Assembly (NCBI GenBank): GCA_003427395.1
Contig: BFEA01000663.1
Coordinates: forward strand, 412,147-444,884
Source: Chara braunii
Lineage: Eukaryota; Streptophyta; Charophyceae; Charales; Characeae
Direction of reading: 5' to 3'
DNA: 32,738 nucleotides
Part shown: positions 1 through 10,368 of the stretch, piece by piece
Position numbering within the stretch: the first letter of the stretch is position 1
How the letters are laid out: each line of letters begins with the position of its first letter
Made by a program: the position numbers and the translations under genes
Notes under the pieces: model-generated
Databases searched by the model: none
Told to the model about the DNA's origin: nothing
Seen by the model: the letters and a program-made list of their open reading frames with translations, nothing else

Positions 1-84
<84 letters not shown>

Positions 85-86
85 GG
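1..86. repeat. (GA)n microsatellite
   Basis: The first 73 bases are an uninterrupted GA dinucleotide run. It continues with one G insertion to about base 86. The window begins inside it, so its true length is unknown. It directly adjoins a GC-rich hairpin array. Confidence 0.98.
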
Positions 87-303
87 ACCAAATCCCTTGG
101 GGAATGCCGAAGCCTCTCCGGTATTCGGGTTGGAGAGGGTCCGGCATCTCTAGGACGTTGAACGCTTGTGGGGGGGAAATCCCCCCGAGGATCCGACGTT
201 CTAGGTACATCGGACCCTCTCCAGCCGTAACACCGAAGAGGGCCCAGAACGCCGGACCCTCCCAAGGGGATCCGCCCCCAAGTGGGTCCAGAGCTCCAGG
301 AAC

Positions 304-343
304 GTCGGACCCACTCCGGCCCGAGCACCGAAGTGGGTCCGAC
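304..343. repeat. Perfect 12-bp inverted repeat
   Basis: GTCGGACCCACT at 304-315 is exactly complementary to AGTGGGTCCGAC at 332-343 across a 16-base loop. It is one of several hairpins in the GC-rich array. A related imperfect stem lies near 209-238. Confidence 0.9.
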
Positions 344-572
344 ATTGCTCGAACAGCGGACCCAAAAGGGGATCCGACCCCAAGGGTCTCCGGCCTTAAC
401 AGCCAACAAGGTCCCTCCTCAAGGGGAACGCCGGACCTCCTTGGGGACAGATCCCCTTGCAGGGGGGTCCGTTGTTCCTAGGACGCGGACCGCTCCCATG
501 TTAAGGCCGGAGAAGGTTCAACATTCCTGCAATGTCGAACCAGTTGGGGGAGCCCGCTGTTCGATGAACGCC

Positions 573-606
573 GGACCCTCTCCGCCCCGAACACCGGAGA
601 GGGTCC
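573..606. repeat. Perfect 11-bp inverted repeat
   Basis: GGACCCTCTCC at 573-583 pairs exactly with GGAGAGGGTCC at 596-606 across a 12-base loop. Neighbouring near-perfect stems (GGTTC...GAACC near 516-542 and GGTCC...AGACC near 602-628) flank it, so hairpins sit side by side. Confidence 0.9.
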
Positions 607-716
607 AACATTCTCAGAATGTCAGACCCTTGTGGGGGGCACATCCCCTTGGGGCTCCGGTGTTCTAGGAACGCCCGGCCCGCATTGGGTAGATCGGGGC
701 GGGAGGGGGTCCTACA

Positions 717-2206
717 TGGGGATCGCAGCTAGTACAACCTTTTTTGGGATTTTGATTAAAAAAAAGTGAAAAAAAAGGGGCGAGCAATGAATCTCTCACA
801 TCCATCATCCCAAACGACATTAGTGGAGATCATAGCCAGTGCAGCAACCTTTTTCGAGATTTCAATACAAAAACATGAAAAAAAAAGAGGGGGAGAGCAA
901 TGAATCTCTCTCATCTGTCATCCCTACCCACACGAGTGGGGAACATACCCGGCATTGCAACCTTTTTTCATCATTTCAATAAATAAAAAAAGTGAAAAAA
1001 AGTTGAGGGAGAGTGATGGATCTCTCTCATCCCTCATCCCACCCACATGAGTGGGGATCATAGCCAGTGCAAGAACTTTCTTTGTGATTTCAATAAGTCA
1101 AAGTGAAAAAAAAAGTGGAAAGCGATGGATCTCTTCCATCCCTCATCCCAACCCACATCAATGGGGATCATGGTCAGCGCAACAACCTTTTTTCAATATT
1201 TCAATAACAAAAAATAAGGGGGAGAGCGATGGATCTCTCTCATCCCTCATCCCAACCTATTAGTGGGGATTATAGCCGGTGCAACAACCTTTATTCGAGA
1301 TTTGAATAATATAAAAAAAGTGAAGAGCAACGGATCTCTCTCATCCCTCATCCCAAACCACATGAGCAATCATAGCCAGTGCAGCAACCTTTTTTCGAGA
1401 TTACAATAAAAAGAAAGTGAACATAGAAAAGGAGAGTGATGATTCTCTGTCATTCCTCATCCCAACTAACATTGGTGGGGATCATAGCCAGCACAACACC
1501 CCTTTTTTGAGATTTCAATAAAAAGAAGAAGGGGGACAGCGATGATTCTCTCTCATTCCTCATCCCTACCCACATGACTGAGGATCATACCCACCACAGT
1601 AGCTTTTTCTCAAATTTCAAAACAAAAAAATTTAAAACAAAGGGGGAGAGTGATGGATCTCTCTCATCCATCTTCCTTACCCACATGAGTGGGCATCATA
1701 GCCAGCGCAACAACCGTTTTTCAATATTTTAATAACAAAAAACAGGAGGAGAGCGATGTATCTTTCTCGTCCCTCAACCTAACCCATTAGTGGGAACCAT
1801 AGCTAGCACAAAAAAAAAATTCCAAAATTTGAATTAAAAAAAAAGGGGGAGAGCAACAAATCTCTCCCATCCCTCATCCCAACCCACATGAGTGGAGATC
1901 ATAGCCAGTACAACAACCTTTTTTTTAGATTTAAATAAAAATAAAGTGAAAAACAAAGGAAGAGCGATCGTTCTCTCCCATCACTCACCCCAACCCATAT
2001 TAGTGGGGATCACAGTCAGCAAAACAACCTTTTTTCGAGATTTCAATAAGAAAAGAAAGGGGGGAGAACGATGGTTCTCTCCCATCCCTCATCCCTACCC
2101 ACATGAGTGGGGATCGTAGCCAGCGGAGCAACTTTTTTTCAACATAAAAAAGGGGGAGCGATGGATCTCTCCCATCCATCATCCCCACCCACATGAATGC
2201 AGATCC
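717..2206. repeat. Tandem satellite, about 14 units of 101-116 bp
   Basis: The anchor GTGGGGATCATAGCCAGYGC recurs near 717, 821, 937, 1052, 1161, 1262, 1364, 1475, 1577, 1689, 1790, 1892, 2003 and 2107, and a last partial unit ends at 2206. Each unit then has CAACCTTTTTTCGAGATTT, a run of A, a GGGGGAGAGCGATGGATCTC block, CATCCCTCATCCCAACC and the palindrome CCCACATGAGTGGG. Units differ by substitutions and by A-run length. Short open frames inside are not credible genes. The array stops abruptly at the A-rich tail of the LINE and resumes as a sliver at 10748. Confidence 0.95.
2202..2206. repeat. Candidate LINE target-site duplication (left copy)
   Basis: GATCC sits at the last satellite base before the LINE tail. 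The same GATCC is found at 10748-10752, where satellite sequence resumes. Five bases is short for an L1-type duplication. The support comes mainly from satellite continuity across the two copies. Confidence 0.5.
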
Positions 2207-2233
2207 TTTCTTTTTTTCTTTTTTCTTTTTTTT
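2207..2233 (-). other. A-rich 3' tail of the LINE
   Basis: On the plus strand this is a T run broken by single C bases. On the minus strand it reads as runs of A separated by single G. It begins exactly where satellite sequence stops, as expected for target-primed reverse transcription. Confidence 0.85.
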
Positions 2234-2583
2234 AAACAAAACAACCTCCGCCAGTGATAGTGGTGCTGGTAAGAGCAGACACCACTAGCACCTGGGGAGC
2301 AGCTCCATCTATGGGTGGGGAGCATCACCTGCTGGAAAACGGGTCCAGCGTCCCATATACAGAGCGTAACAGAATATGCGAATGTGTAGAAAGCCTGCCA
2401 GCATTGATTAGGTCCAGGGGATTGACTGAGCAGGTTATTTGAGGCGAAGGGGGGAGAGAATCTCCTCAACCAAAACTGATCAAAAAATTGTTTTACACAT
2501 AGAAACTCTGTTCCACTAAGCACAGCGAAGAAGGTGGGAACGGGTCTGGGAAGTCCGAGAGTGGCCGAAGTGCGATATCTGGG
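2234..2583 (-). other. LINE 3' untranslated region (no gene seen)
   Basis: This 350-base stretch lies between the apparent end of ORF2 and the A-rich tail. Short open frames run through it in several phases, but none continues the ORF2 protein convincingly. A frame open across 2179-2523 gives no recognised domain. Confidence 0.5.
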
Positions 2584-3870
2584 TCAAGTATTGTCCATTC
2601 GTGGAAGCAGAGCTGAAACTCCCTGTGAGCCGTCTTCTGATCCCTTCCTTGCCCTTCTCTCTCTCTCACGATCCCCAATGCCCCCCCGTTTATTCCCCCA
2701 AGCCAGTTGCCACTGAATTGTTGGATTTCGTTGAATTTCCTTTGAGTCGTGAAGTGTGGAGATCCGGCTTTTCACCTGTTCCCACTCGGTGGAGATGTCA
2801 GCTTGAACCTGTTGTTTGATAGTATCTGTGAATTCTGGTCCATCCAGTCTGACTTTCTCCATCTTGTGGTGGCAAGGCCTCCACCACAGGGCCCACATTA
2901 CTGCCCTGCGTCCTATTCTGAAAAGGTTGTGCGAGAAAGTGTCTAGCTGGGGTGGATGCCCGGCTTCGCAGAGGATAGCTCTCCAGTCCCATGGCCATGG
3001 GCAACTGGTACCGAGTTGATTCCATATTCGGTCCCACCACCTCCATAGCCAGACCGCCCCCGGGCATTGAAGGAAGATATGTTCAATTGTCTCCGGGAGT
3101 TTCCTGGCAGGGAAGACCGAGGTACAGAATTTGCACCAGGGTAGTGCAAGTCCTCTTTGTTCAAGGGACGATGGGTCTATAATCCAGTCATTGGTTGGTA
3201 TGGTCTATTCGCCATTGCAGGGAGGCTACTTTGGCAGGTTTAGCCCGTATCCCTTGGAACCACTTGATTGGTCGCAGTCACTCTTTGCTGACGTTGGGTT
3301 GTCTCCTCCATCGGTCTTCCACCTGGTCTTTGAGGTGGGTCTCATGCCTTAGCATTCTATAGGTGGATTTGACCGATAGATTGTGTAGGGCTCAGGTGCA
3401 CTTCCTACCATTTCCTGTTGTGTTAGACCAGGTCCAGTTGATGGGGTTGTCAATAGGTGTGCTCGGTTTGAAGGCCAGCCATCCATCTTTGAGTTGTACA
3501 ACTCTTATCCGGAATAGCAGGTTGTCCCGAACCCATTCCGTTATTTCAGGTTGGGGTCTGTGTAGTATGTTGTCCTGGCCTGTATGTTGTCCTGGCCAAG
3601 TCCGAAGAGGCTGAGTAGGGATTCCCCTTGCGGGTGTCTGACTACTATGTTGCCCACCCATTGGGGCTTCCTTCGTATGGCCACCCAGTCGCTCTCCTGC
3701 ATATTGGGGCCTTTTCGCAGGATCCGGACCCAATCCAGGGGGATCATTTCGATTATTTCATTGAGTACTTCTTTCAAGTGATGGCCGTAGTGTAGCTTAG
3801 TTCTTATCTCCTCTGGGGGGAGGCAATTTTTGGTTGTTTGGTCCCAGATGTCCCCTACTCTCATTATTCC
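2584..3870 (-). pseudogene. LINE ORF2 C-terminal region with zf-RVT-like zinc finger
   Basis: Downstream of the reverse transcriptase, the minus strand reads WRGNHKHTNVISRVAW and KSKGGLGIIDP (4390-4290), then DNLLFRIRVVQLKDGWLAF. A Cys/His cluster follows: WCKFC, then HIFLQCP (about 3135-3065) and AVWLWRWWDRIW. This matches the zinc-binding domain found at the end of plant LINE and related reverse transcriptases. A 17-bp tandem duplication near 3567-3600 shifts the frame. Confidence 0.75.
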
Positions 3871-4399
3871 TCTTGCTACCTATCCTCGCCATGGCGAGTC
3901 CATACAATGCGGAGATTGTCCCAGGGAATTTTTGATCCATCTGTTACTGAAGAGGGGTTGCTGGCAGACCTCCTCCCATCTTGTTGGGGAGGGTTTGTCG
4001 GAGAGGGGTAGTTCGCGCCAAATTTTCAGAAGGTTGGGCCAAAACGAGTCTCTCCCAATGTCCGCTCTCACAGCCTGTTGGTCTGATGTCTGTGGGGGAG
4101 CCGGTGGGTGGGGGGTCCCCCGCGGAATTGTCCATGACCTATTCTCCAGCCACATCATTGGGTCGATGCCAGTTGGAGTGGGAGGCGCTAATCTCGCTAT
4201 TTGCTCTAGCGCCAAGGCTGCCCATGGGGTCAGTGGGTTGAATATTAGTATTTTGATCCATTGGACAGCGAATGCTTGGGTCTGTGTCAATGGGTCGATG
4301 ATTCCTAATCCTCCCTTTGATTTGGGCTGGATTATTGACTGCCATGCCACTCTGCTGATAACATTTGTGTGCTTGTGGTTACCTCTCCACAAATAAGTT

Positions 4400-5560
4400 G
4401 CTGCTTGTCTCTGGAGCGGCCGAAGGGCTGCCTTGTCCAGTGCCTAGATTGCTGATCTGTACCAGAGTGATGCTAGGACGACGTTGTTTATCACCAGCGT
4501 CCGACCTAGTAAGGATGTATGTTTTTATTTCCAAGCTGTTAGTTTTTCCAGTGTCGGTTGCGATATCCATTCATTGTTGGTAGTCGGTCTTCCTTAAGCT
4601 GTGAGGGAGACCCCCAAAATACGGATGGGGCCCTCCACGGGCATCCACTTCACCCGCGGGAGTTCTGGGGGTCTGACTCCCTGATGATGGATCCACCATC
4701 CTAAAGTTTTGTTGCCCCAGTTAATTTTTATGTCTGATAGTGTGCAAAATTTGCTCATCATAGCTTGGATTTCTTTTAAGTTTGTTGTTGATGCCTCCGC
4801 CATTAGGGAGAGGTCGTCAGCAAATAGGGAACAAACAGGGATGGCCTCTTCTGGGATTGAGGCTACCTAGATCTTTTTGATGTTTTTGAGTGTCCTCAGG
4901 TTAGCGGCCAGAGCTTCCATGATGATAATAAAGAGGAAGGGGGCAATCGAATCGCCTTGGCGTGCCGACCGCTGCAGGGAGATGGGTGGTGCCAGGTTAC
5001 CGTTGACCATTACTCGTGTTGTGGCGTTCTTGTGCAAGATCTTTATCCATCTCCGGAAGCAAGGTCCGAAATTGAATCTTTTCAGGCATTTGTCTAAGAA
5101 AAGTCAGTCGACATGATCGTAGGATTTCTCAAAATCAATGAATATGAAGGTTGCATTACACTTTGATTGGCGGGACAGCTTTATGAGTCCGTTGATGAGT
5201 AGAATGTTATCCTGTATGTTCCTTCCTACTATGAAGCCTATTTGTGTCGGGTGAATTATGTCTGCTATTACCTTTGTCAGTCGGTTGGCCAACGCCTTGG
5301 CTGCCATCTTGTAGACTACTGTGAGTAGGGTGATTGGCCGATAATTCTGTATATTTTTTTGTCCCCTTTTTTATATAACAGGGTCAGTATACCTTGTCCC
5401 ACCAATTCGCCCATCCTCCCAGACGTCCATACTGCCTGGTAGAAATCCATCACGTTTTGTGCCAGTAAGTCCCACAGTGATTCCCAGAACTCTTTGGGGA
5501 GACCATCTATGCCTGGGGTCTTTTCCTCATCCATAAGCATGAGGGCTGACCAGATTTCAT
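4400..5560 (-). pseudogene. LINE ORF2 reverse transcriptase domain
   Basis: Motifs appear in the expected order: KTPGIDGLPKEFW (near 5520), NYRPITLL (near 5340), HPTQIGFIVGRNIQDNI, FIFIDFEKSYDHVD (motif A with catalytic Asp), ARQGDSIAPFLF (motif B) and FADD (4813-4824, the catalytic Asp pair). Then come KINWGNKT and ILGVSLT of the later motifs. Stop codons follow DHVD and precede the FADD segment. The catalytic residues are all still present, so the loss of function comes from stops and frameshifts and not from active-site change. Confidence 0.92.
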
Positions 5561-5676
5561 CTTTGGTAACGGGATGCTCCAGGGAGTCCCTTTGCTGTTC
5601 ACATAGGGAGGCATTCAGAGGGAGGAGGAACTCTTCTATTTCTTTTATTATGTGATGGTCCGGTATGTAAGCGCAT

Positions 5677-6315
5677 TCAGAGGTGAAGTTCCTTATAAAA
5701 TTCTCTAGCTATGAATGTGCATTCCGATGTGGAGGTGACTAGCGATCCTTGGGGTTGTTTTGGGCCAGCCAGGGCCTCTATGACTGACCTCCCGGATCTT
5801 ACTTTAGCCGCGAAAAATCTAGCGTCCATTGTTCCCTCCATCTGTTGTCGCCTAAGCTTGCCTCGGATGCGTGTTCCTTGCCAACAGCATTCCATGTGTA
5901 CGAGAAGTTGGTCCTCCAGGTCCCGGGATTCTTGAGCGAGAGCTTGAAGTAGTTCTTTGTTTCCTGTGTCAGTTTCCTGTTGCTCCAGGTGATGCAGTCT
6001 ATTGTAGATACGAATTTCAGCAGCGTGACGTTGGGCGGCTAGTAGTTTAGAATATTCATTGCACTTGCGGCTCAGGTATGCCAGGCCGTTGTTGAACCAC
6101 ATGATGTCGTCTTGAAGCAGATCTCTCTGTTCTCTCCAGAAGGACCAAACTTTTTTGCGGTACTCTTTGAATCTTTCGAGGCCCAATAGGGATGTGTTTA
6201 GTTTGTAAAACCCCTTGCCTTGGTCTGGCTTCCTTCTGAAGGTGAGGATGACCACACACATTGCGTGGTCCAAACCAAGGAAGGGGCTGCAATGAAATAT
6301 CTTCGCTATCTGCAA
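5677..6315 (-). pseudogene. LINE ORF2 linker segment, charged, 212 codons open
   Basis: This open segment joins the end of the endonuclease to the reverse transcriptase. It is rich in Arg, Lys and Glu and has a probable helical stretch (RHAAEIRIYNRLHHLEQQ). It ends in FIAREFYKELHL and a stop, just before the reverse transcriptase N-terminus. The composition is usual for the LINE inter-domain region, and no separate function is suggested. Confidence 0.75.
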
Positions 6316-6990
6316 GGCCCTTGTAGTTCCTCTGACAGCAAGATGAGATCAATGCGAGATTTTGAGGCCATGTTTGTTTGACTCTTGCAGTAGCATGTGA
6401 ACTTGCGTTGGGTTGGGAACGTTCTTCGGTAGGAGTCAAAAACATTTAGCGTTTAGCATGTGATGTGCTCGTCTGTTTCAATATATGGGGGGCAGGGAGA
6501 AGGGAGATTCCAACGATCCATATGCCTGTTTGGAGCTGCATTGAAGTCACCTGCTATAATTGCAGGGATTCCGACTGGCAGTTTTGCTTTCAAGGAATCG
6601 AAGAAGGTTTGTCTCTCCTTGGCCTCGTTTGGGGCGTAGATGCAGAGGACACACACTACTTCTAATTCTAGCATAGCCAGTAGATATGCCCATCTCCCTT
6701 CGCTCTGGTCTATTTCCCAGTTGAGCGGTTCCACCCTTGATCCTGGGGTGTATCCATATGGCAACACCCGGACTTCCTGGTTTGGGTGCATGTGCGCGGT
6801 AGGCTTGGTGAGGCCAAATTTCCTTATGAATCTGGTTGTGTTCCGCTGTGTCCATCAGATGTGTTTCCTGGATGCAGATAATGTTCGGCCATTCCTTCCC
6901 TTCTACCCCCTTTAGCTGTTCGTAGATCGCCTGTCGTTTGGGGAGTTTGGATTGGCCAGCTCGTTAACATTTAGTGAGCGTAGGTCGAGG
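6240..6990 (-). pseudogene. LINE ORF2 endonuclease domain (APE-like)
   Basis: Three family motifs are readable on the minus strand. ICIQETHL (6856-6870 covers QETHL) carries the metal-binding glutamate, CIYAPN follows near 6640, and AGDFNAAPN (GDFN at 6540-6551) is the catalytic Asp-Asn block. LDHAMCVV near 6258 matches the C-terminal catalytic histidine. The domain is split over three frames by indels near 6950, 6780 and 6450. Such enzymes make the first-strand nick, often at T-rich targets. Confidence 0.85.
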
Positions 6991-9065
6991 TTAGCTGCCC
7001 TTTTTTGTAATCTCCATTCTTAGTCCTTCTTATATAAGGACTCCACCACGTTCACGCTCTTCACTCTCTTCATCCTCCTTTCCTTCCGGTTTGTGTTTCA
7101 CTGACTTATATGGCTTGCCACGTCCCGGTGTCCAGCGGGCCACCGTTTTCCAGTGTGCCCTGTCTCAGCAGTCTGGTCAGAATGGTGGCTGCATCTGCCT
7201 CTGACCAGTACTTTCTAGCTTTCACTTTGAGGTGCTACAGTCCGCTTAATGCAGCGTGGGTAAACCACCTAAGCTCTACCTGCTTCATATGGTCATATTT
7301 TACATAGGCGTCCTGCTCTGCAACCCTCTGGGCCTCATTGTTCAAGATCAGAACTGTGGTCCCTCCCTGGGGCAGGCACTCTTGGATGTATTTCGTGATG
7401 TCTTCCTTTAACAGAGTTTTGGCTGGGATGGTATATGGGTGGAGGAAGCATGAGGTAGTACCCCAGATAATGACTTCTCCATGCATGGTCCCCGGAGGCT
7501 CAAATAGACCGGCTTCCCGAGCTCCACCCCTGTATCTAACAGGCAGGATCAGGATCCCTTTCCGGGGTGGAGATCGGTCCCCGTAGCTTTTGGTTAGCAG
7601 TTGGCGAAGTTTTTGTCTTTTGCTCGTCAGCTCCTGGCCAGGGTGGTCTGGGGGGGAGGGCCGCGGAGGCGGGGGGCCTTTTGAGGGGGATTCGCCAACC
7701 GGTCTAGCTGGCAGGGCTAAGCACAGTTGGCGGTGGGGGGTGTCTTTCGACGGGTTTGGATCTGAGTGCAAGTTCTTCTGCGAAATTTTCTCTAGTTCTT
7801 GCTTTTGGTCAGTTTCACCCGCGTTTCGTTGTATGCCTTCCTCTCTTAATGTTTCCCCCATTTCCCCGGTTGGTTCCGTATTCAATTTTCCTTGCTCCTC
7901 CCCTTTTCCTTTTTCCTCTCGGTGCATCTTCATCCCCGTTGTTGTCTGAGACGACTCTACCTTCGTAGTGTCTGTCCCTATTTGGCCTGTCTGTTCCACT
8001 GTTGTCTGTGTCGGGTCGCCGCTGTCCTTTCCCCCTTGATTGTGTTCCCTTTCCGTAGGGTCAGATTGCTATGAGCTCGTTGTTGTTCCTGTGTGTTCGG
8101 GTGGGATAAATCGTGTGATTACCACTGCTAGGATGCGGTGGCAGGTCTGGTTTCAATCCTCCTTACCTGAAAGACCTCGCGATAGAACATTCTTGAGACT
8201 GTCACTGTTTTCTAGCATTGGGACCATCTGACGGTAGGTGTCATCCCAGATGGCCTCTGAGAGTTCATTGAATCTCCTGCGCAGGCTGTCAGGAAGCCAG
8301 CTTGCCACGTCCCCTAGGTCGATGGTGGGTTGTGTTTCCCCTGTGGCAGTCTCTGTAGGTGATACTTCTGGAGGGGGGGGTTCATCCGGAACCGGGTCTA
8401 TCTCCATCAAGTCTGTGCCGAAGACTTCTTTGAGGGGGTTGATTTCCATAGGTTTGGGCCCCCCATCGTCCTCCTGTTCCCCCGGCCTCTCTTGATCTGT
8501 TTGTATTCGTTCCTCTCCCTGATCCTTTCCTTGATCCAAAACAACTCCTTTCCCCACCCCCCTTTCTTCTGTATCATTTGAGGGGAGGGCTCGGTCCCCC
8601 ATTTTTGGGGGGGGTTCTTTGTTCCTTTCTTCCAACCCCTTTTTGGTCTCGGCCTGTCCCATCTCCGCCAGTGTGTCTTCCTTGGGCAAGTACTTGCCCG
8701 CTGATGGTTCAGGTCTTCGGGGCTCTTGTGATCTTGTTTTTTTTTTGTTGCGCTTTCCTGATCGGGGGTGGATCCGTCTGTCCACATGGTGGGATAGGAT
8801 TCTTAAGCTTACCTGATTGTGGCCCCTTGCCTATCTCTGAGAGGGTGGGGGGCAAGGGGGGTTTCCATTCCGCCAGTGGTATTAGTGATCTTCGCGGATC
8901 ACCATACCCTTCCCAGGTCCATCCTCTGGGCTTACCGTTCAGACCCATGTCGTCTATGTAGACCCATCCTTCGTTTCTGGGGTCTGCTGTGTGCCACCTG
9001 TAGCTACGGTGTGGGTCTCTTTGCAGGTGCACCTCCCCTGATGTATGTTTGGCCGGATGATGAGG

Positions 9066-9113
9066 GCAGGCAGTTTCTGTGTTGAGGTGGCCGTATGCCC
9101 GACATTTGAAACA
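9066..9113 (-). other. CCHC-like zinc knuckle of LINE ORF1
   Basis: The minus strand reads CFKCRAYGHLNTETAC, spacing C-x2-C-x4-H-x6-C. The last spacing is two residues longer than the classical CX2CX4HX4C knuckle. It lies about 20 residues after the end of the DUF4283-like region, as in plant L1 ORF1 proteins. Confidence 0.75.
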
Positions 9114-9180
9114 CCATGGCCGAAACTTGTGGGCCGTGTGGATTTGATATATTTTCCCCCCCATTTTGAAGGGGATGATG

Positions 9181-9813
9181 TCATCCAGGGAAAAAGGCTG
9201 GTTTTTGTCCAGCTCCGAGAGGGTCGATAAAGTCTACGACTTTGTAGTTCTGTCCAAAATCGTGCAGGAATGCAGCTTGTATTTCTATTGGGATGTGTTT
9301 GAGCTCGACCCAATAGCAGTCACCCATCATCTGTTCTCTCCTCTCCTCTGGACCGATCTTCCTCGGGAGCCATGGGAAGATCTTCACCTCTGACCGACCC
9401 CATCGAAGCCTTTTCCATCCATCCATCCGTTGTTTGTCCTGATCGAAGAAGCTGAGGACAGTAAACACCGTTTGAGATACCGGGATTAGGAAAAAATCTC
9501 GGACTACCTCTGGGCTGCCCTTCATGCTCTCCAAGTGTTTACATATCCATTTAATTTTGTCGTTGGTGGATCTGTTGGCCCTTTCATCGTAGAAAACCCA
9601 ATTGCTAGCGTGTTTTGTATATACCTCGTCTCTCTTAGCTAGCTTGTCAGTCGGGTATGTTTTCATCAAGGTCTTTCTGCCGCCTTGGTCCACCACCCTA
9701 TGTTCTAGAGGGTGGAGGAACAGGGTGAGAAAGTATGCTCTGGCCGATGGCAGATTTCTGAGTGGGACTTTCATCTCTTCGGTCGAGCCTCCTGATTCCT
9801 CTGTGTTGCCCAC
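9181..9813 (-). pseudogene. LINE ORF1 DUF4283-like domain segment
   Basis: This 210-codon stretch contains ERREQMMGDCYWVELKHIPI and a preceding RRSEVKIFPWLP-like strand (WGRSEVKIFPWLP). The pattern 'W....V.I.P.......YWV.L..IP' is typical of the DUF4283 region that precedes the zinc knuckle in plant LINE ORF1 and related proteins. The assignment is by pattern only and no profile was run. Confidence 0.6.
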
Positions 9814-10368
9814 CGTTGGGCGGGGAATGGTTAGGGTTTTCTATTGCATAGTCCTCTGTACTCTCTGTGCCCAAGTGGGTTTGTCTGACTTGGGGGGCGG
9901 TTTCTTCACCGTCGTGGTCTGTCGGTGGGGAGTGTGCTCCATGTTCCTTTCTTCTTCCGTTAGAACCTCGTCACTCGCTTCATGCATAGTCTGATCCACG
10001 TGTGTCGTAGTTGCCTGTGTGACCTGCCATGTTCCATGTTCCTTTTGGGTGGTCTGGGAGGTCCCGACGGGACAAATTTGGTGTGCCTCCGTGGACCCTA
10101 ACCGAGGTATTCCTGGCGGCGGTGTAGGATCTGTCCAGGTCGAGACGGCCGAGGAGGCAGATGTTGCCGTCTCTATCTGCATCGGTGTGGTCAGTGTCAG
10201 TTCCGCAGGGTTCCTGTTCTTCGTGGTAGGGGTGGCAGGCCTTGCATACGGAGCGAGGCCAAGCTGTCGATGCAAGGTGTGTCTCATTGCCCCCTGATAG
10301 AAAAGCAGGGAGTCTGGGCCCTTGGCCTTGCGGTAACCTAGTTTCATTTGGTCTGTTGTTTGTCTCAC

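Larger units (their letters stand above)
88..715. repeat. GC-rich, hairpin-dense irregular repeat array
   Basis: The stretch repeats variants of GAACGCCGGACCC at about 246, 300, 352, 425, 565 and 670, at uneven spacing of about 50-105 bp. Between them lie inverted copies such as GGGTCC and AGAGGGTCC. Several pairs form perfect stems (304-315 with 332-343; 573-583 with 596-606). Open frames of up to 128 codons exist in several phases, but they are a by-product of low stop-codon density in GC-rich repeat DNA and show no domain. I read it as a degenerate satellite or foldback repeat. Its relation to the neighbouring AT-richer satellite is unknown. Confidence 0.7.
2584..7010 (-). pseudogene. LINE ORF2: endonuclease-reverse transcriptase, disrupted
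   Basis: ORF2 proteins nick the target DNA and copy the element RNA at the nick. In order, the minus strand shows an exonuclease-endonuclease-phosphatase domain, a charged linker (5677-6315), a reverse transcriptase and a C-terminal zinc-binding region. The longest phase runs from about 5307 to 3541 in one frame, with internal stops at 'DHVD*', after 'NIKKI', in 'AWK*K' and after 'RSAI'. Frame changes are needed near 6950, 6780, 5340, 3580 and 3100. The total of about 1,450 codons is within the usual range for L1-like ORF2. No methionine start could be fixed. The protein begins near 'NLDLRSLNVN', about 220 bases beyond the last readable ORF1 segment. Confidence 0.85.
7235..10368 (-). pseudogene. 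LINE ORF1: RNA-binding, gag-like protein, disrupted
   Basis: ORF1 proteins bind the element RNA. From the first ATG at 10368, the frame gives a Pro/Thr-rich N-terminus, a TAG near 9841, then a 210-codon segment (9813-9181) that resembles the DUF4283-type nucleic-acid-binding domain of plant LINEs. A frame change near 9180 leads to a zinc knuckle, and another in a run of A near 8730 leads to a highly charged segment (8785-8153). A stop and a short gap separate this from a Glu/Lys/Gln-rich and Pro-rich segment (7999-7235), whose last part (IIWGTTSCFLHPYTIPAKTL) looks folded. The total of about 1,000 codons is long for ORF1. Confidence 0.7.

Noticed and set aside
104-668. Overlapping open frames of 125 and 128 codons in the GC-rich array
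   Set aside because: They follow from repeats with few stop codons. Several phases are open at once and no domain or start context is convincing.
1051-2119. Short open frames inside the satellite units
   Set aside because: They appear in several units at the same phase of the repeat, so they reflect the repeat itself and show no gene.
3830-4396. Plus-strand frame of 188 codons opposite LINE ORF2
   Set aside because: It is antisense to recognisable reverse transcriptase C-terminal coding on the minus strand.
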